The notes: generated by a model not told the origin, from the sequence alone. A DNA stretch of 64,000 bases from Methyloversatilis sp. XJ19-49 (GCF_024580145.1 NZ_JANINI010000004.1:1-64000); one strand, 5' to 3'. Numbered from the stretch's first letter, positions 45,441 to 55,441 are shown. Program-made: numbers and translations.

Positions 45441-46645
45441 AGATCCTGTGCGTATTCGGTCGCCATAATTACGGCGATCCATCGCGCGGCGAGGGCTACG
45501 AATACAGCAACTTCCTGCCCGCCCTGAGCGCACTGGGCCACGAGGTGCACCATTTTGAGTCGTGGGACCGTTCTGCACACGCTGACTTCGCGGCGCTAAA
45601 CGGCGCGCTGCTCGACCGAATCGATCTGCTGCGCCCGGACCTGCTGTTCTGCGTGCTGATGGGATACGAAGTGTGGACCGAAACCCTGCGCACGCTGCGC
45701 GCGTCCGGCCTGCCGGTGCTGAACTGGGGCACCGACGATTCGTGGAAGTACGGGCAGTTCTCGCGTTTCGTCGCGCCCGAAGTCAAGCTGTGGGCCACCA
45801 CTTCACATGCCGCCTTCGACAGCGCACGCAACGCCGGCCTGGACATGTTCCGCCTCAGCCAGTGGGCGGCCAGCGGCGAGCGCACGCGCGAACCGCTGCC
45901 GGCCGCGCAGTGCGAGCATGACGTCAGTTTCATCGGTTCGGCCTACGGCAACCGCGGCCGGTGGATCGAGCGCCTGCGGGCACGCGGTCTGGTGGTGGAG
46001 TGTTTCGGCCAGGGCTGGCCGAACGGACCGGTGGCGGCTGCGCGCATTCCAGGCCTCTATCGCAGTTCGCGCGTCAGCCTGAATTTCGGCGATTCCGGCG
46101 TGCAGTGGCGCGGTCTGCGTCCGTACCGCAGCCGGCAGATCAAGGCACGTGTGTTCGAGGTACCGGCGGCGGGCGGCTGCCTGCTGACTGAACAGGCCGA
46201 GCGTCTCGGCGACTATTTCGAAGGCGGTCGCGAAATCGAAACCTTCGCCGACGAAGATGGGTTGATCGAACAAGCCCGGTCGCTGCTGGCCGATCCGGCA
46301 CGGCGCGACGCGATGGCCTGGGCGGGCTACCGGCGCGCGATGGCAGATCACCTGTATGAAAGCCGCTTCAGGCCCTTGCTCGATGAGTGTGCAGGGGCTG
46401 TGACACCAGTGGTCTGGCCGCTTGACCGTGCGCTGTTCCGCCAGGCACAGGCCGCGCATCGCGCGGGTGCCGGCGCGCGTGCGATGCGCACGGTGATGGC
46501 GTGGCCGCTGCAGACGCTGTGGGGCGAGCAGCGCGGTGCGCGTGCCGCTCGCCGCCTGCTGTTCGAACTGAGCTGGCGTCTGTGCGGCGCGGCGACCTAT
46601 AGCGCGTCCGGCCTGCCGGGCCGGCTGTTCTACCGTGAAAGCTGA
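45437..46645 (+). CDS. CgeB-like glycosyltransferase
   Basis: 402 residues from ATG 45437, overlapping the previous stop by 4 nt. GT-B fold: N-terminal ILCVFGRHNYGDPSRGEGYEYSNFLPAL, middle VSFIGSAYGNRGRWIERL, and the C-terminal sugar-nucleotide part RVSLNFGDSG...IKARVFEVPAAGGCLLTEQAERLGDYFEGG...IETFADEDGL as in CgeB/DUF3880-related GTs of polysaccharide loci. Donor and acceptor unknown. Confidence 0.82.
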   Translation: MKILCVFGRHNYGDPSRGEGYEYSNFLPALSALGHEVHHFESWDRSAHADFAALNGALLDRIDLLRPDLLFCVLMGYEVWTETLRTLRASGLPVLNWGTDDSWKYGQFSRFVAPEVKLWATTSHAAFDSARNAGLDMFRLSQWAASGERTREPLPAAQCEHDVSFIGSAYGNRGRWIERLRARGLVVECFGQGWPNGPVAAARIPGLYRSSRVSLNFGDSGVQWRGLRPYRSRQIKARVFEVPAAGGCLLTEQAERLGDYFEGGREIETFADEDGLIEQARSLLADPARRDAMAWAGYRRAMADHLYESRFRPLLDECAGAVTPVVWPLDRALFRQAQAAHRAGAGARAMRTVMAWPLQTLWGEQRGARAARRLLFELSWRLCGAATYSASGLPGRLFYRES

Positions 46646-47510
46646 CGCGCTGGCGGCGGCGCCACGCATCAGCGTCATCCTGTCCTTCCGCGATGGCGGC
46701 GCCGGGCTGGATCAGGCGCTCGCATCGCTGCTCTGGCAGACCGAGGAGGACTGGGAACTGATCGCCATCGATGACGGGTCGCGCGATGGCTCGGCCGATC
46801 TGCCGCGCCTGCACGGCGATCCGCGCATCCGTTTGGTCCGCCATGATCACAGTGCCGGGCTGGCGGTGCGGCTCAATGAAGGCGTCGGAATGGCGCGCGG
46901 GGAGTACATCGCCCGTATGGACGCCGACGACGTTTCCTTTCCGCAACGGCTGCGGGTGCAGTCGGACTATCTGGACGCCCATCCCGATGTCGACCTGCTC
47001 GCGTCGTCGGTGCTGATGATCGACGATTCGGGCCGCGCCATCGGGCTTGCGCACAGTCCGGCGAAGCATGCGCAGCTGGTGCGCCGCGCGCCGCTGCACT
47101 TTCCGATGCCCCATCCGACCTGGATGGGACGCGCCGCATGGTTCCGAGCCCACCCCTACGATGAGCGCGCGATCAAGGCGCAGGACCAGCACCTGCTGTA
47201 TCGCAGCTTCCGCGACAGCCGTTTCGCCGCCATCGAGCAGCCGCTGCTCGCCTACCGCTACGCAAAGTTGTCGGCAAGAAAGACGCTGCTCGGCCGATAT
47301 CATTTCCTGCGGGCAGTGTGGGCGCACGGCAATGTGCTCGATGCCTGCAGGTCGAGCGCGCTGCACGCCGCGGCCGCATTGCGCGACCTGATCGCCATGG
47401 CGCTGGGGCGCGACAGGGCGGTCATCCTGGGACGCGTCGGTGCAATCCCGGATACCCTGCGCGACGAATGGGCAAACCTGTCGGCGCGGCTTGACGCTGC
47501 GCGCGACTGA
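46635..47510 (+). CDS. Family 2 glycosyltransferase
   Basis: 291 residues from GTG 46635, overlapping the previous gene by 11 nt. ISVILSFRDGGAGLDQALASLLWQT, ELIAIDDGSRDGS (first Asp pair), ARMDADDVSFPQRL (DxD metal site) and WMGRAAWF are typical of GT2 enzymes of O-antigen clusters. Cytosolic, acting on the lipid-linked glycan. Confidence 0.9.
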   Translation: MKADALAAAPRISVILSFRDGGAGLDQALASLLWQTEEDWELIAIDDGSRDGSADLPRLHGDPRIRLVRHDHSAGLAVRLNEGVGMARGEYIARMDADDVSFPQRLRVQSDYLDAHPDVDLLASSVLMIDDSGRAIGLAHSPAKHAQLVRRAPLHFPMPHPTWMGRAAWFRAHPYDERAIKAQDQHLLYRSFRDSRFAAIEQPLLAYRYAKLSARKTLLGRYHFLRAVWAHGNVLDACRSSALHAAAALRDLIAMALGRDRAVILGRVGAIPDTLRDEWANLSARLDAARD

Positions 47511-47519
47511 AAGAGGACA

Positions 47520-49475
47520 ATGTGTGCAATCGCGGGGCTGTGGTCGCGTGTCGCGGACCCGGCTGAAGAGGTGTTGCGTGGCATGGCGATGGCGATGGTC
47601 CATCGCGGGCCGGATGACGGCGGACACTGGGTCGATGCCGGGACCGGACTCGGGCTGTCGCATCGCCGGCTGGCCATCGTCGACCTGTCTCCGGCCGGCC
47701 ATCAGCCCATGCTGTCGCGCAGCGGCCGCTTTGCGCTGGCCTTCAACGGCGAAATCTACAACCACGCTGCGTTGCGCGCGGAACTGGACGCGCAGCGTGG
47801 TGCAGCCACGCCATGGCGCGGCCACTCCGACACCGAAACCCTGGTCGAAGCCTTTGCCCAGTGGGGTTTCGACGCCACGCTGCGCCGCTGCGTCGGCATG
47901 TTCGCGCTGGCGCTGTGGGACCGCGAGGCGCGCGTGCTGCAACTGGCACGCGACCGGCTCGGCGAGAAGCCGCTGTACTACGGTGCGGTCGGCGGCGGCA
48001 TTGGCTTTGCGTCCGAACTGAAGGCTTTCGCAGCCGTGCCCGGCTGGTCGCCGGAGATCGATCGTCAGGCGGTGTCGCTGTTCATGCGCTACGCCTACGT
48101 GCCGGCGCCCTGGTCCATCTACCGCGGCATCCGCAAGCTCGAACCGGGTGCGACGGTGCGCTTCGACAGCGCTGGCGCTGAACCCGTGCATGGTCGCTAC
48201 TGGGATGCCCTGTCAGCGATCCGCAGCGCGCGCGCGCAACCCTTCGCCGGATCGCTGCACGCCGCCGCCGATGCGCTGGAAAACCTGCTCGACGAAACCA
48301 TCCGTCTGCAGCGCGTGGCCGATGTGCCGCTCGGTGCCTTCCTGTCGGGGGGTATCGATTCGTCGACTGTGGTGGCGCTGATGCAGAAGCAGGGCGGTGC
48401 GCCGGTGCGCACCTTCAGCATCGGTTTCAACGAAGAAGGGTATGACGAGGCGCAGCACGCAGCCGCCGTGGCGCGCCACCTCGGCACGCAGCACACCGAA
48501 CTGTATGTCAGCGCCGACGAAGCGCGCGCCGTGATTCCTCTGCTGCCGCGGGTGTACGACGAGCCGTTCGGCGACTCGTCGCAGATCCCGACCTATCTGG
48601 TGTCGAAGCTGGCTCGCGCCCATGTCACCGTGAGCCTGTCCGGCGACGGCGGCGACGAGTTGTTCGGCGGCTATAACCGCTACTTCATCGCGCAGACCCT
48701 TTGGCGCCGCCTGTCCGGTCTGCCCACACCGCTACGCGCGCGCGCAGCGGCGATGCTGCGCGCGCTGCGGCCAGCCACCTGGTCGAAGCTGCTCAAACCG
48801 CTGCTTCCGCTGCTGCCGGTGCGCCACCGCTACGCCAACCCGGGCGACAAGCTGCACAAGCTCGCCGAGGTGCTGGCACTGGCCGAGCCGCGTGCGCTGT
48901 ACGACCGGCTGGTGCGCTTCTGGGAATGGGATATCTGCCCCGGCGTCGAACCGCCAGCCGCCATGACGGCCGATCCGGGCTGGTCGTATTTCGGCGCGGC
49001 GGACGGTCTTGTAGACGCCATGATGTTCGCCGATACGGTGAGCTATCTGCCGGACGACATCCTGGTCAAGGTCGATCGCGCATCAATGGCGGTCAGCCTG
49101 GAGTCGCGGGTGCCCATGCTCGATCATCGCGTGCTTGAATTCGCGTGGCGCCTGCCGGACAGCGCACGCGCCTCGGGCGGCGTCGGCAAACGCGTGCTGC
49201 GCGAGGTGCTCGCACGCCATGTGCCGACCGCGCTGACCGACCGCCCGAAGATGGGTTTCGGCATTCCGGTCGGCGACTGGCTGCGCGGTCCGCTGCGCGG
49301 CTGGGCCGATGCGCTGCTCGACCCGCAGCGTCTGCGCGCCGATGGCTACCTGGCGACGGATCTCGTGCGCACGCGCTGGGACGAGCATCTGTCAGGGCGG
49401 CGAAACTGGGAGTACTCGATCTGGAATGCACTGATGTTCCAGTCCTGGCTGGATGAGTGGCATGGCGGACGTTGA
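47520..49475 (+). CDS. asnB: Asparagine-synthase-like amidotransferase
   Basis: 651 residues. Class II glutaminase domain with nucleophile Cys2 (MCAIAGLW), AFNGEIYNH and GHSDTETLVE; synthetase domain with the PP-loop SGGIDSSTVVALMQ and SGDGGDELFGGYNRY. In polysaccharide loci such AsnB homologues (WbpS type) amidate uronic-acid sugars, so a sugar-amidation role is more likely here than asparagine synthesis; this is inference from context. Confidence 0.92.
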   Translation: MCAIAGLWSRVADPAEEVLRGMAMAMVHRGPDDGGHWVDAGTGLGLSHRRLAIVDLSPAGHQPMLSRSGRFALAFNGEIYNHAALRAELDAQRGAATPWRGHSDTETLVEAFAQWGFDATLRRCVGMFALALWDREARVLQLARDRLGEKPLYYGAVGGGIGFASELKAFAAVPGWSPEIDRQAVSLFMRYAYVPAPWSIYRGIRKLEPGATVRFDSAGAEPVHGRYWDALSAIRSARAQPFAGSLHAAADALENLLDETIRLQRVADVPLGAFLSGGIDSSTVVALMQKQGGAPVRTFSIGFNEEGYDEAQHAAAVARHLGTQHTELYVSADEARAVIPLLPRVYDEPFGDSSQIPTYLVSKLARAHVTVSLSGDGGDELFGGYNRYFIAQTLWRRLSGLPTPLRARAAAMLRALRPATWSKLLKPLLPLLPVRHRYANPGDKLHKLAEVLALAEPRALYDRLVRFWEWDICPGVEPPAAMTADPGWSYFGAADGLVDAMMFADTVSYLPDDILVKVDRASMAVSLESRVPMLDHRVLEFAWRLPDSARASGGVGKRVLREVLARHVPTALTDRPKMGFGIPVGDWLRGPLRGWADALLDPQRLRADGYLATDLVRTRWDEHLSGRRNWEYSIWNALMFQSWLDEWHGGR

Positions 49476-50613
49476 GCCGGCAACATCGCTGCGCGGACGG
49501 TCACTGCTCTTCCTGGTGACCGAGGACAGCTATTTCGAATCCCACCGTCTGCCGCTGGCGCTGCACGCGCTGCAGCAGGGCATGCGTGTGCTTCTTCTGA
49601 CTCGCACCGGCGAGCGGGCTGCACATCTGGCCGGACTGGGCATTGAGGTGCATCACCTGCCCTTTGAGCGCGCCGGACTGAATCCGCTGCGCGACGCTGC
49701 TCTGCTGTGGCAGCTGGCGAGTCTTTACCGGCGGCTGCGGCCCGATGTAGTGCATCACGTGGCGATCAAGCCAGTGATCTACGGCAGCGTCGCAGCTCGA
49801 CTGGCCGGCACGCCTTGCGTGGTCAATGCGCTGGCCGGTCTCGGCTTTGTCTTTTCATCTTCGTCGCTGACCGCGCGGCTGCTGCGCCCGCTCGTGCGCG
49901 CGCTGCTGCGGCGCGTGCTGTCGCGACGCGTGAGCCGCGTCATCCTGCAGAATCGTGATGACGTGGCACTGCTGCTGCACGAACGCCTCGCGCCGGAATC
50001 GCACATCCGGCTGGTATGCGGCGTCGGCGTCGACCTCGATGTGTTCCATCCCCTGCCCGAACCAGCAGGACGCATGCGCGTCGTGTTGCCTGCGCGCATG
50101 CTGGTCGACAAGGGGGTGTACGAGTTTGTCGAAGCCGCTCGTATCCTGCGCGGTCGCGGCATCGACGCAGAGTTCGTGCTGGCCGGCGGCATTGATGCCC
50201 ACAATCCTGCAGCACTTACGCCGGAACAACTGCGCGCGTGGGAAGGCGAAGGGCTGGTGCGCTGGATGGGTCAGAGTGACGACATGCCCGCTGTGCTTTC
50301 GGCCAGTCATATCGTCTGCCTGCCGTCCTATCGCGAAGGCATGCCCAAGGCGCTGCTGGAAGCATGTGCCTGCGCCCGCCCCATCGTGACCACCGACGTT
50401 CCGGGCTGCCGCGAAGTGGTACGCGACGGCCAGAACGGCCTGCTTGCGAGGGCGCGCGACGCCAGAGATCTCGCGGACAAGCTGGGGCTGTTGATTGTCG
50501 ATGCCGGCCTGCGCGCCCGCATGGGCGCGCAGGCGCGCTGCATCGCCGAACGCGAGTACGGAATCGGGCGCTCGGTCGAACAGACCTTCGCCATCTACCG
50601 GGAACTGCTCTGA
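49453..50613 (+). CDS. Family 4 glycosyltransferase
   Basis: 386 residues from ATG 49453 (ATG 49462 is equally possible); overlaps asnB by 23 nt. GT-B architecture with N-terminal FLVTEDSYFESHRLPLALHALQQGMRVLLLTR, and GT4 C-terminal motif VLPARMLVDKGVYEFVEAARILR...CLPSYREGMPKALLEACACARPIVTTDVPGCRE (E-x7-E site). Similar to WbpT/WbnE-type enzymes. Confidence 0.9.
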   Translation: MSGMADVEPATSLRGRSLLFLVTEDSYFESHRLPLALHALQQGMRVLLLTRTGERAAHLAGLGIEVHHLPFERAGLNPLRDAALLWQLASLYRRLRPDVVHHVAIKPVIYGSVAARLAGTPCVVNALAGLGFVFSSSSLTARLLRPLVRALLRRVLSRRVSRVILQNRDDVALLLHERLAPESHIRLVCGVGVDLDVFHPLPEPAGRMRVVLPARMLVDKGVYEFVEAARILRGRGIDAEFVLAGGIDAHNPAALTPEQLRAWEGEGLVRWMGQSDDMPAVLSASHIVCLPSYREGMPKALLEACACARPIVTTDVPGCREVVRDGQNGLLARARDARDLADKLGLLIVDAGLRARMGAQARCIAEREYGIGRSVEQTFAIYRELL

Positions 50614-50615
50614 TC

Positions 50616-51560
50616 ATGCGGGTGCTGGTGACCGGCGCTTCTGGATTCGTGGGTCGCGCGCTATGCGCGGAGCTGTCACGGGCCGGCCACGAGGTGATGC
50701 GCGGCAGCCGCCGCAGCGATGCCGGCGCGGGGTCGGTCGGCACCGGCGAACTCGGGCCGGACTGCAGCTGGTTCGACCGCATCGCGTGCCCGGACGTGAT
50801 CGTGCATCTGGCCGCAAGGGTGCATCAGATTGATGAGGATCCTTCGCAGGCGGACGAACTTCATCGCATCGCGAACACTGAAGGCACGCTGGCGTTGGCG
50901 CGCCATGCCGCCGCGCGTGGAGTGCGGCGATTCGTGTTCCTGAGCAGTATCAAGGTCAATGGCGAAGGCCGTGCGTTGCCCTATCGCGCCGATGACCTGC
51001 CGGCGCCGGTCGACGCCTACGGGCGATCGAAGGCGGCTGCCGAGGCTGGACTGTTCGAGCTTGCCGGGCACAGCGCCATGCAGGTCGTCGTAATCCGCCC
51101 GCCGCTGGTCCATGGTCCTGGTGTGGGCGGCAACTTGCGCAGCCTGCTGCGCTGGCTGCAGCGCGGCGTGCCACTGCCGCTCGCGGCGGCAACGCAGAAC
51201 CGTCGATCGCTGGTCGGTATCGACAATCTGGTCAGCCTGATCACGCTGTGTCTGACACATGACGCCGCACCGGGGCGCGTCTGGATGGTCAGCGATGATG
51301 AGGATGTGTCAACGGCCGTGCTGTTGCGGCGACTGGCGAGCGCACTGGGCACAACGGCGCGGCTGTGGCCGGTGCCCGTGGCGCTGCTGCGTGGATGCGC
51401 GGCACTTGCGGGCAGGCGGGCCACGATGCAGCGCCTGTGTGGCGACCTGACCGTCGACATCGAAGCGACGCGCAGCCTTCTTGGCTGGCGGCCGCCGCTG
51501 ACGCTGGACGAAGGTCTGCTGCGCTGTGCGCAGGCGTTCCTGCTCGATCGGCGACGCTGA
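50616..51560 (+). CDS. NAD-dependent sugar epimerase/reductase (WbpV-like)
   Basis: 314 residues from ATG 50616. VLVTGASGFVGRALCAEL (NAD loop), FVFLSSIKVNG and Tyr-x3-Lys in YGRSKAAAE are SDR features. With the next two genes it reproduces the wbpV-wbpL-wbpM order of Pseudomonas O-antigen loci, where WbpV makes UDP-FucNAc/QuiNAc from the product of WbpM. Confidence 0.88.
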   Translation: MRVLVTGASGFVGRALCAELSRAGHEVMRGSRRSDAGAGSVGTGELGPDCSWFDRIACPDVIVHLAARVHQIDEDPSQADELHRIANTEGTLALARHAAARGVRRFVFLSSIKVNGEGRALPYRADDLPAPVDAYGRSKAAAEAGLFELAGHSAMQVVVIRPPLVHGPGVGGNLRSLLRWLQRGVPLPLAAATQNRRSLVGIDNLVSLITLCLTHDAAPGRVWMVSDDEDVSTAVLLRRLASALGTTARLWPVPVALLRGCAALAGRRATMQRLCGDLTVDIEATRSLLGWRPPLTLDEGLLRCAQAFLLDRRR

Positions 51561-51595
51561 CAAAAGGCCCATGCGGCGCCGGGCCGCTTGATAAA

Positions 51596-52618
51596 ATGCA
51601 CATTGAGCGCGATGTGCGTGATCCGGTCCAGTCCATGCCCCCAGATATCGTGTTGCCCGTGCTGACGGCCTTCGGCCTGACGGCCGTTTTGCTGCAATTG
51701 CTGATGTGGGGCCATCGCTTTCTGCCGGTCGATCACCCGAACGAACGGTCGCTGCATACCCGGCCGGTACCGCGCTTCGGCGGTCTGGCAATTCTTCTCG
51801 GCTGCGCACTGGCGCTGGCGTCCAGCAGCCAGCCGATGTCCGCCTGGCTGTGGCCGGTGCCGTTGCTTGCGGCAATTTCGCTGATCGATGACTTCGTCAG
51901 CCTGCCGACCGTTCCGCGCTTCGCGGTGCAGATCGCGGTGGCGGCTTTCTTTGCCTGGGGACTGCTCGGTGCGACCTGGATGCTGTTTCCGGTGCTGTTC
52001 GGCATCGTCTGGATGACCAATCTGTACAACTTCATGGATGGCTCCGATGGCCTGGCGGGCTGCATGGCACTGGCCGGATTCGCCGGCTACGCGTTGCTGG
52101 CCTGGCAGGGCGGCGACGCCGAACTGGCGATGGTGTGTCTGGTCGTATGTTCGGCAACGGCCGCCTTCCTGCTGCGCAACCTGCATCCGGCCAGCGTGTT
52201 CATGGGCGACACCGGTTCCATCCCGCTGGGTTTCCTTGCAGCGGCCATCGGCCTGATCGGCGTCGAGCGCGGGCTATGGCACGGCTGGGTGCCATTCATG
52301 ATGTTCCTGGTGTTCATCGCCGATGCTTCGGTGACGCTGCTGCGACGACTGCTTCGTGGAGAACGGGTGTGGCAGGCGCACCGGACGCATTACTATCAGC
52401 GCCTGGTGCGCATGGGGCTGGGCCACGCAGGTACGGCGCGGCTGTACATGGCGGCAATGACCGGATGCGCGGCATCAGCGGTCATGGTTCAACTGACGGG
52501 CCCCCGGTTCGGCGGCCTGTTGCTTGCTGCCTGGTGTCTGCTGTTCGTCCTGATGGGCCGCCGCATAGACCGGCGTTGGCGTGCCTACGAATCGACCTTG
52601 AAGGAGGGAACGCAATGA
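51596..52618 (+). CDS. Undecaprenyl-phosphate sugar-1-phosphate transferase (WecA/WbpL-like)
   Basis: 340 residues from ATG 51596; ATG 51635 (MPPDIVLP) is an alternative and neither has a strong ribosome site. About ten transmembrane helices with DHPNERSLHTRPVPRFGG, LIDDFVSLP, NLYNFMDGSDGLAG and the basic loop AHRTHYYQRL of the WecA/MraY superfamily. It starts the lipid-linked repeat unit with a HexNAc-1-phosphate. Confidence 0.92.
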   Translation: MHIERDVRDPVQSMPPDIVLPVLTAFGLTAVLLQLLMWGHRFLPVDHPNERSLHTRPVPRFGGLAILLGCALALASSSQPMSAWLWPVPLLAAISLIDDFVSLPTVPRFAVQIAVAAFFAWGLLGATWMLFPVLFGIVWMTNLYNFMDGSDGLAGCMALAGFAGYALLAWQGGDAELAMVCLVVCSATAAFLLRNLHPASVFMGDTGSIPLGFLAAAIGLIGVERGLWHGWVPFMMFLVFIADASVTLLRRLLRGERVWQAHRTHYYQRLVRMGLGHAGTARLYMAAMTGCAASAVMVQLTGPRFGGLLLAAWCLLFVLMGRRIDRRWRAYESTLKEGTQ

Positions 52619-54501
52619 GCTTGCTGTCGCGCGCCATGGTGGTGTCGCTGTGCGACATCGTGCTGGTGGCCGCCGCCTGGTATCTGTCCTTCCTGCTGCG
52701 CTTCAATTTCTCGATTCCACCCGATTTCATGCATTCGCTGCTGCTCACCCTTCCAGGCGTGATCGTCTCGCAGGCGTTGGTGTTCAGACTGTTCGGCTTG
52801 TACAAGGGCATCTGGCGCTTCGCGAGCCTGCCCGATCTGCAGCAGCTGGTGCGCTCTGTGGCGGCGGCGTCGTTGTGTGCGCCACTGATCGTGCTGCTCG
52901 GCATGTCGGTGGTCGTGCCGCGTTCGGTCTACGTGCTCGACCCCATCCTGCTGATCCTGCTGATGGGTGGTGTGCGTTTTGCGTACCGGGCCTGGCGCGA
53001 GCATCGCGAATTCGGCGCGCTGATGGCCAAGGGCAAACCGGTGCTGGTGCTGGGTGCCGGCGAAACCGCGGCGCGGTTGCTGCCGGACATCGGCCGGTCG
53101 GGCCAGTGGCGCGTGGTCGGCCTGCTCGACGACAATGCGAAGAAGCACGACCGCACGCTGTACGGCCTTCGCGTGCTTGGGCCGGTGCGCGATCTCGATC
53201 GCCTGGCGCGCGAAATGAAGGTGTCGCACGCCATCATCGCCATGCCGAATGCCTCGCACGAGGCGCGGCGCGATGCCGCCAACGCGTGCGTGCGGGCCGG
53301 CGTGAAGCCGATGACCGTGCCGTCCTTCGATGACCTGATCAGCGGCAAGGTGTCGGTTGCCGCCGTACGCGAGGTCGAGGTGGAAGACCTGCTCGGGCGC
53401 GATCCGGTCAAGATCGACGCGCCGCGCCTGCGTCAGCTGATCGAAGGTCAGGTGGTCATGGTGACCGGTGCCGGCGGTTCGATCGGCTCCGAACTGTGCC
53501 GGCAGATTGCGCGTTTTTCGCCGTCGGCCATCGTGGCGTTCGAACGCGGCGAGTTCTTCCTCTACAACCTGGTGGAGGAATTCGCCGAGGTGTTTCCGCA
53601 GCAGCGCATCGAGCCGGTGATCGGCGATGTGCGAGAGGAGGCGCGACTGACCGCGGCGATGCAGCAGTACCGCCCGGTCGTCGTGTTCCATGCCGCCGCC
53701 TACAAGCACGTGCCGCTGATGGAAGGCGCGAACGCGGCCGAAGCCGTCCGCAACAATGTCGGCGGCACACTGGCGGCGGCGCGCGCGGCGCAGGCCTGCG
53801 GCGTACCGCGCTTCGTGCTGGTGTCGACCGACAAGGCGGTGAACCCGGTGAACGTGATGGGGGCGACCAAGCGGCTGGCCGAAATGGCCTGCCAGGCGCT
53901 GGCTGCGCGCGGCGGCACGACCGCCTTCAGCACGGTGCGCTTCGGCAACGTGCTGGGCAGCGCCGGCAGCGTCATTCCGAAGTTCCAGGAACAGATCGCC
54001 CGCGGCGGCCCGGTCACGGTCACCCATCCGGACATCATCCGTTACTTCATGTCCATACCCGAGGCGGCGCAGCTGGTGCTGCAGGCGGCGCTGATGGGCG
54101 AGGGCAGCGAAATCTTCGTGCTCGACATGGGCGAGCCGGTGCGCATCGCCGATCTGGCGCGCGATATGATCCGCCTGTCGGGCGCCTCGGAAGACGAGGT
54201 GAGGATCGAGTTCACCGGCTTGCGGCCGGGCGAAAAGCTGTTCGAGGAACTGCTGGCCAGCGATGAGACGACACGGCCTACCCACCACCCCAAGGTACGC
54301 ATAGCGCGTGCCCGGGTCATCGATGACACGCTGTGGCTGGCCCGTCTCGAACGCTGGCTGGTGGGCTCAATGCCGGCCGATCCGGTGGCGCTGCGCAGCG
54401 AGCTCGCGCAGTGGGTCACCGAATACAAACCGCAGAACGACGCACCGCAGCCGGTGATGCTGGCGCCCGCGGCAGACGGACCGGACAGTCAGCAGGCATG
54501 A
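52615..54501 (+). CDS. WbpM/CapD-type UDP-sugar 4,6-dehydratase
   Basis: 628 residues from ATG 52615 (ATGA overlap with the previous gene; AAGGAGGG upstream). Four N-terminal transmembrane helices, a first Rossmann domain (VLVLGAGETAARLLPDIG), and a catalytic SDR domain (VMVTGAGGSIGSELCRQI, VSTDKAVNPVNVMGATKRLAE, where the usual Tyr is Met as in WbpM/CapD). It converts UDP-GlcNAc to the 4-keto-6-deoxy sugar used by the WbpV-like enzyme. Confidence 0.93.
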   Translation: MSLLSRAMVVSLCDIVLVAAAWYLSFLLRFNFSIPPDFMHSLLLTLPGVIVSQALVFRLFGLYKGIWRFASLPDLQQLVRSVAAASLCAPLIVLLGMSVVVPRSVYVLDPILLILLMGGVRFAYRAWREHREFGALMAKGKPVLVLGAGETAARLLPDIGRSGQWRVVGLLDDNAKKHDRTLYGLRVLGPVRDLDRLAREMKVSHAIIAMPNASHEARRDAANACVRAGVKPMTVPSFDDLISGKVSVAAVREVEVEDLLGRDPVKIDAPRLRQLIEGQVVMVTGAGGSIGSELCRQIARFSPSAIVAFERGEFFLYNLVEEFAEVFPQQRIEPVIGDVREEARLTAAMQQYRPVVVFHAAAYKHVPLMEGANAAEAVRNNVGGTLAAARAAQACGVPRFVLVSTDKAVNPVNVMGATKRLAEMACQALAARGGTTAFSTVRFGNVLGSAGSVIPKFQEQIARGGPVTVTHPDIIRYFMSIPEAAQLVLQAALMGEGSEIFVLDMGEPVRIADLARDMIRLSGASEDEVRIEFTGLRPGEKLFEELLASDETTRPTHHPKVRIARARVIDDTLWLARLERWLVGSMPADPVALRSELAQWVTEYKPQNDAPQPVMLAPAADGPDSQQA

Positions 54502-55313
54502 GCACCTACGCGATCGGCGATCTGCAGGGCTGTTTCGATCCGCTCGAAGCGCTGCTTGAACATTGCGGCTTCGATCGCAGGCACGATCGCCTGTGGTTCG
54601 TCGGCGATCTGGTCAATCGAGGCCCGAAATCGCTCGAAACGCTGCGCTTCGTGCGCGATCTGGGCGACGCGGCCGTCACCGTCCTCGGCAACCACGACCT
54701 GTCGCTGCTGATGATCGCGGCCGGTCAGGGCAAGCGGCACCGGCTCGACACCTTTCACCACGTGCTCGACGCACCCGATGGCGACGAGTTGATCGACTGG
54801 TTGCGCCAGCGCCCGATGATGCATGTCGAGGGCGACTACGCCATGGTGCACGCCGGTCTGCTGCCGCAGTGGGACATCGCGCAGGCGCTGGCGCTGGCGC
54901 ACGAGGTCGAGGCCGCGCTGCGCGGGCCGCAGTCGGTCGAATTCATGCAGCGCATGTGGGGCAGCGAACCGGCGCAGTGGCAGGATGAACTGCACGGCTG
55001 GGACCGCCTGCGCATCGTCGTCAATGCGCTCACCCGCATGCGCTTCTGCACGCCGGAGGGGCGCATGGAATTCCACAGCAAGGGCGCGCCCGAAGAGCCG
55101 CCGGATGGCTATCTGCCGTGGTTCGACAACGCTGCCGCGCGCTGGCGCAGCCACACGGTGGTGTGCGGCCACTGGTCGGCGCTCGGCTATCGCAGCGCAG
55201 ACCACGTCATCGCACTTGATTCCGGCTGCCTGTGGGGCGGCGCGCTGACCGCGCTGCGGCTGGAAGACCGCGCGGTGTTCCAGGTGCCGTGCGAGCGCTG
55301 CGCCACGTTCTGA
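54498..55313 (+). CDS. apaH: Diadenosine tetraphosphatase (symmetrical)
   Basis: 271 residues from ATG 54498 (ATGA overlap with the dehydratase gene). Metallophosphatase motifs: AIGDLQGC, FVGDLVNRGPKS, VLGNHD and GHWSALG. It hydrolyses Ap4A to two ADP. Here it is probably co-transcribed with the polysaccharide genes, since there is no gap. A full REP cluster follows. Confidence 0.95.
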   Translation: MSTYAIGDLQGCFDPLEALLEHCGFDRRHDRLWFVGDLVNRGPKSLETLRFVRDLGDAAVTVLGNHDLSLLMIAAGQGKRHRLDTFHHVLDAPDGDELIDWLRQRPMMHVEGDYAMVHAGLLPQWDIAQALALAHEVEAALRGPQSVEFMQRMWGSEPAQWQDELHGWDRLRIVVNALTRMRFCTPEGRMEFHSKGAPEEPPDGYLPWFDNAAARWRSHTVVCGHWSALGYRSADHVIALDSGCLWGGALTALRLEDRAVFQVPCERCATF

Positions 55314-55339
55314 ACCTTCGCGCGGGCCGTGGGAACGGC

Positions 55340-55441
55340 TGCCTGTGGGAGCAGTCCTGTGGGAGCGGCGGCCTCGCCGCGATAGTGCCTCGATGGTCGC
55401 TGTGCGAAGTGTGCATCGCGGCGAGGCCGCCGCTCCCACAG
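55340..55441. repeat. REP-like palindrome pair C
   Basis: Inverted pair at 55357-55383 and 55415-55441 with the same 27-bp sequence as in cluster A, preceded by a partial copy (CTGTGGGAGCA at 55343). It separates apaH from the PTS genes and can form a large hairpin at the end of the polysaccharide operon. Confidence 0.85.
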
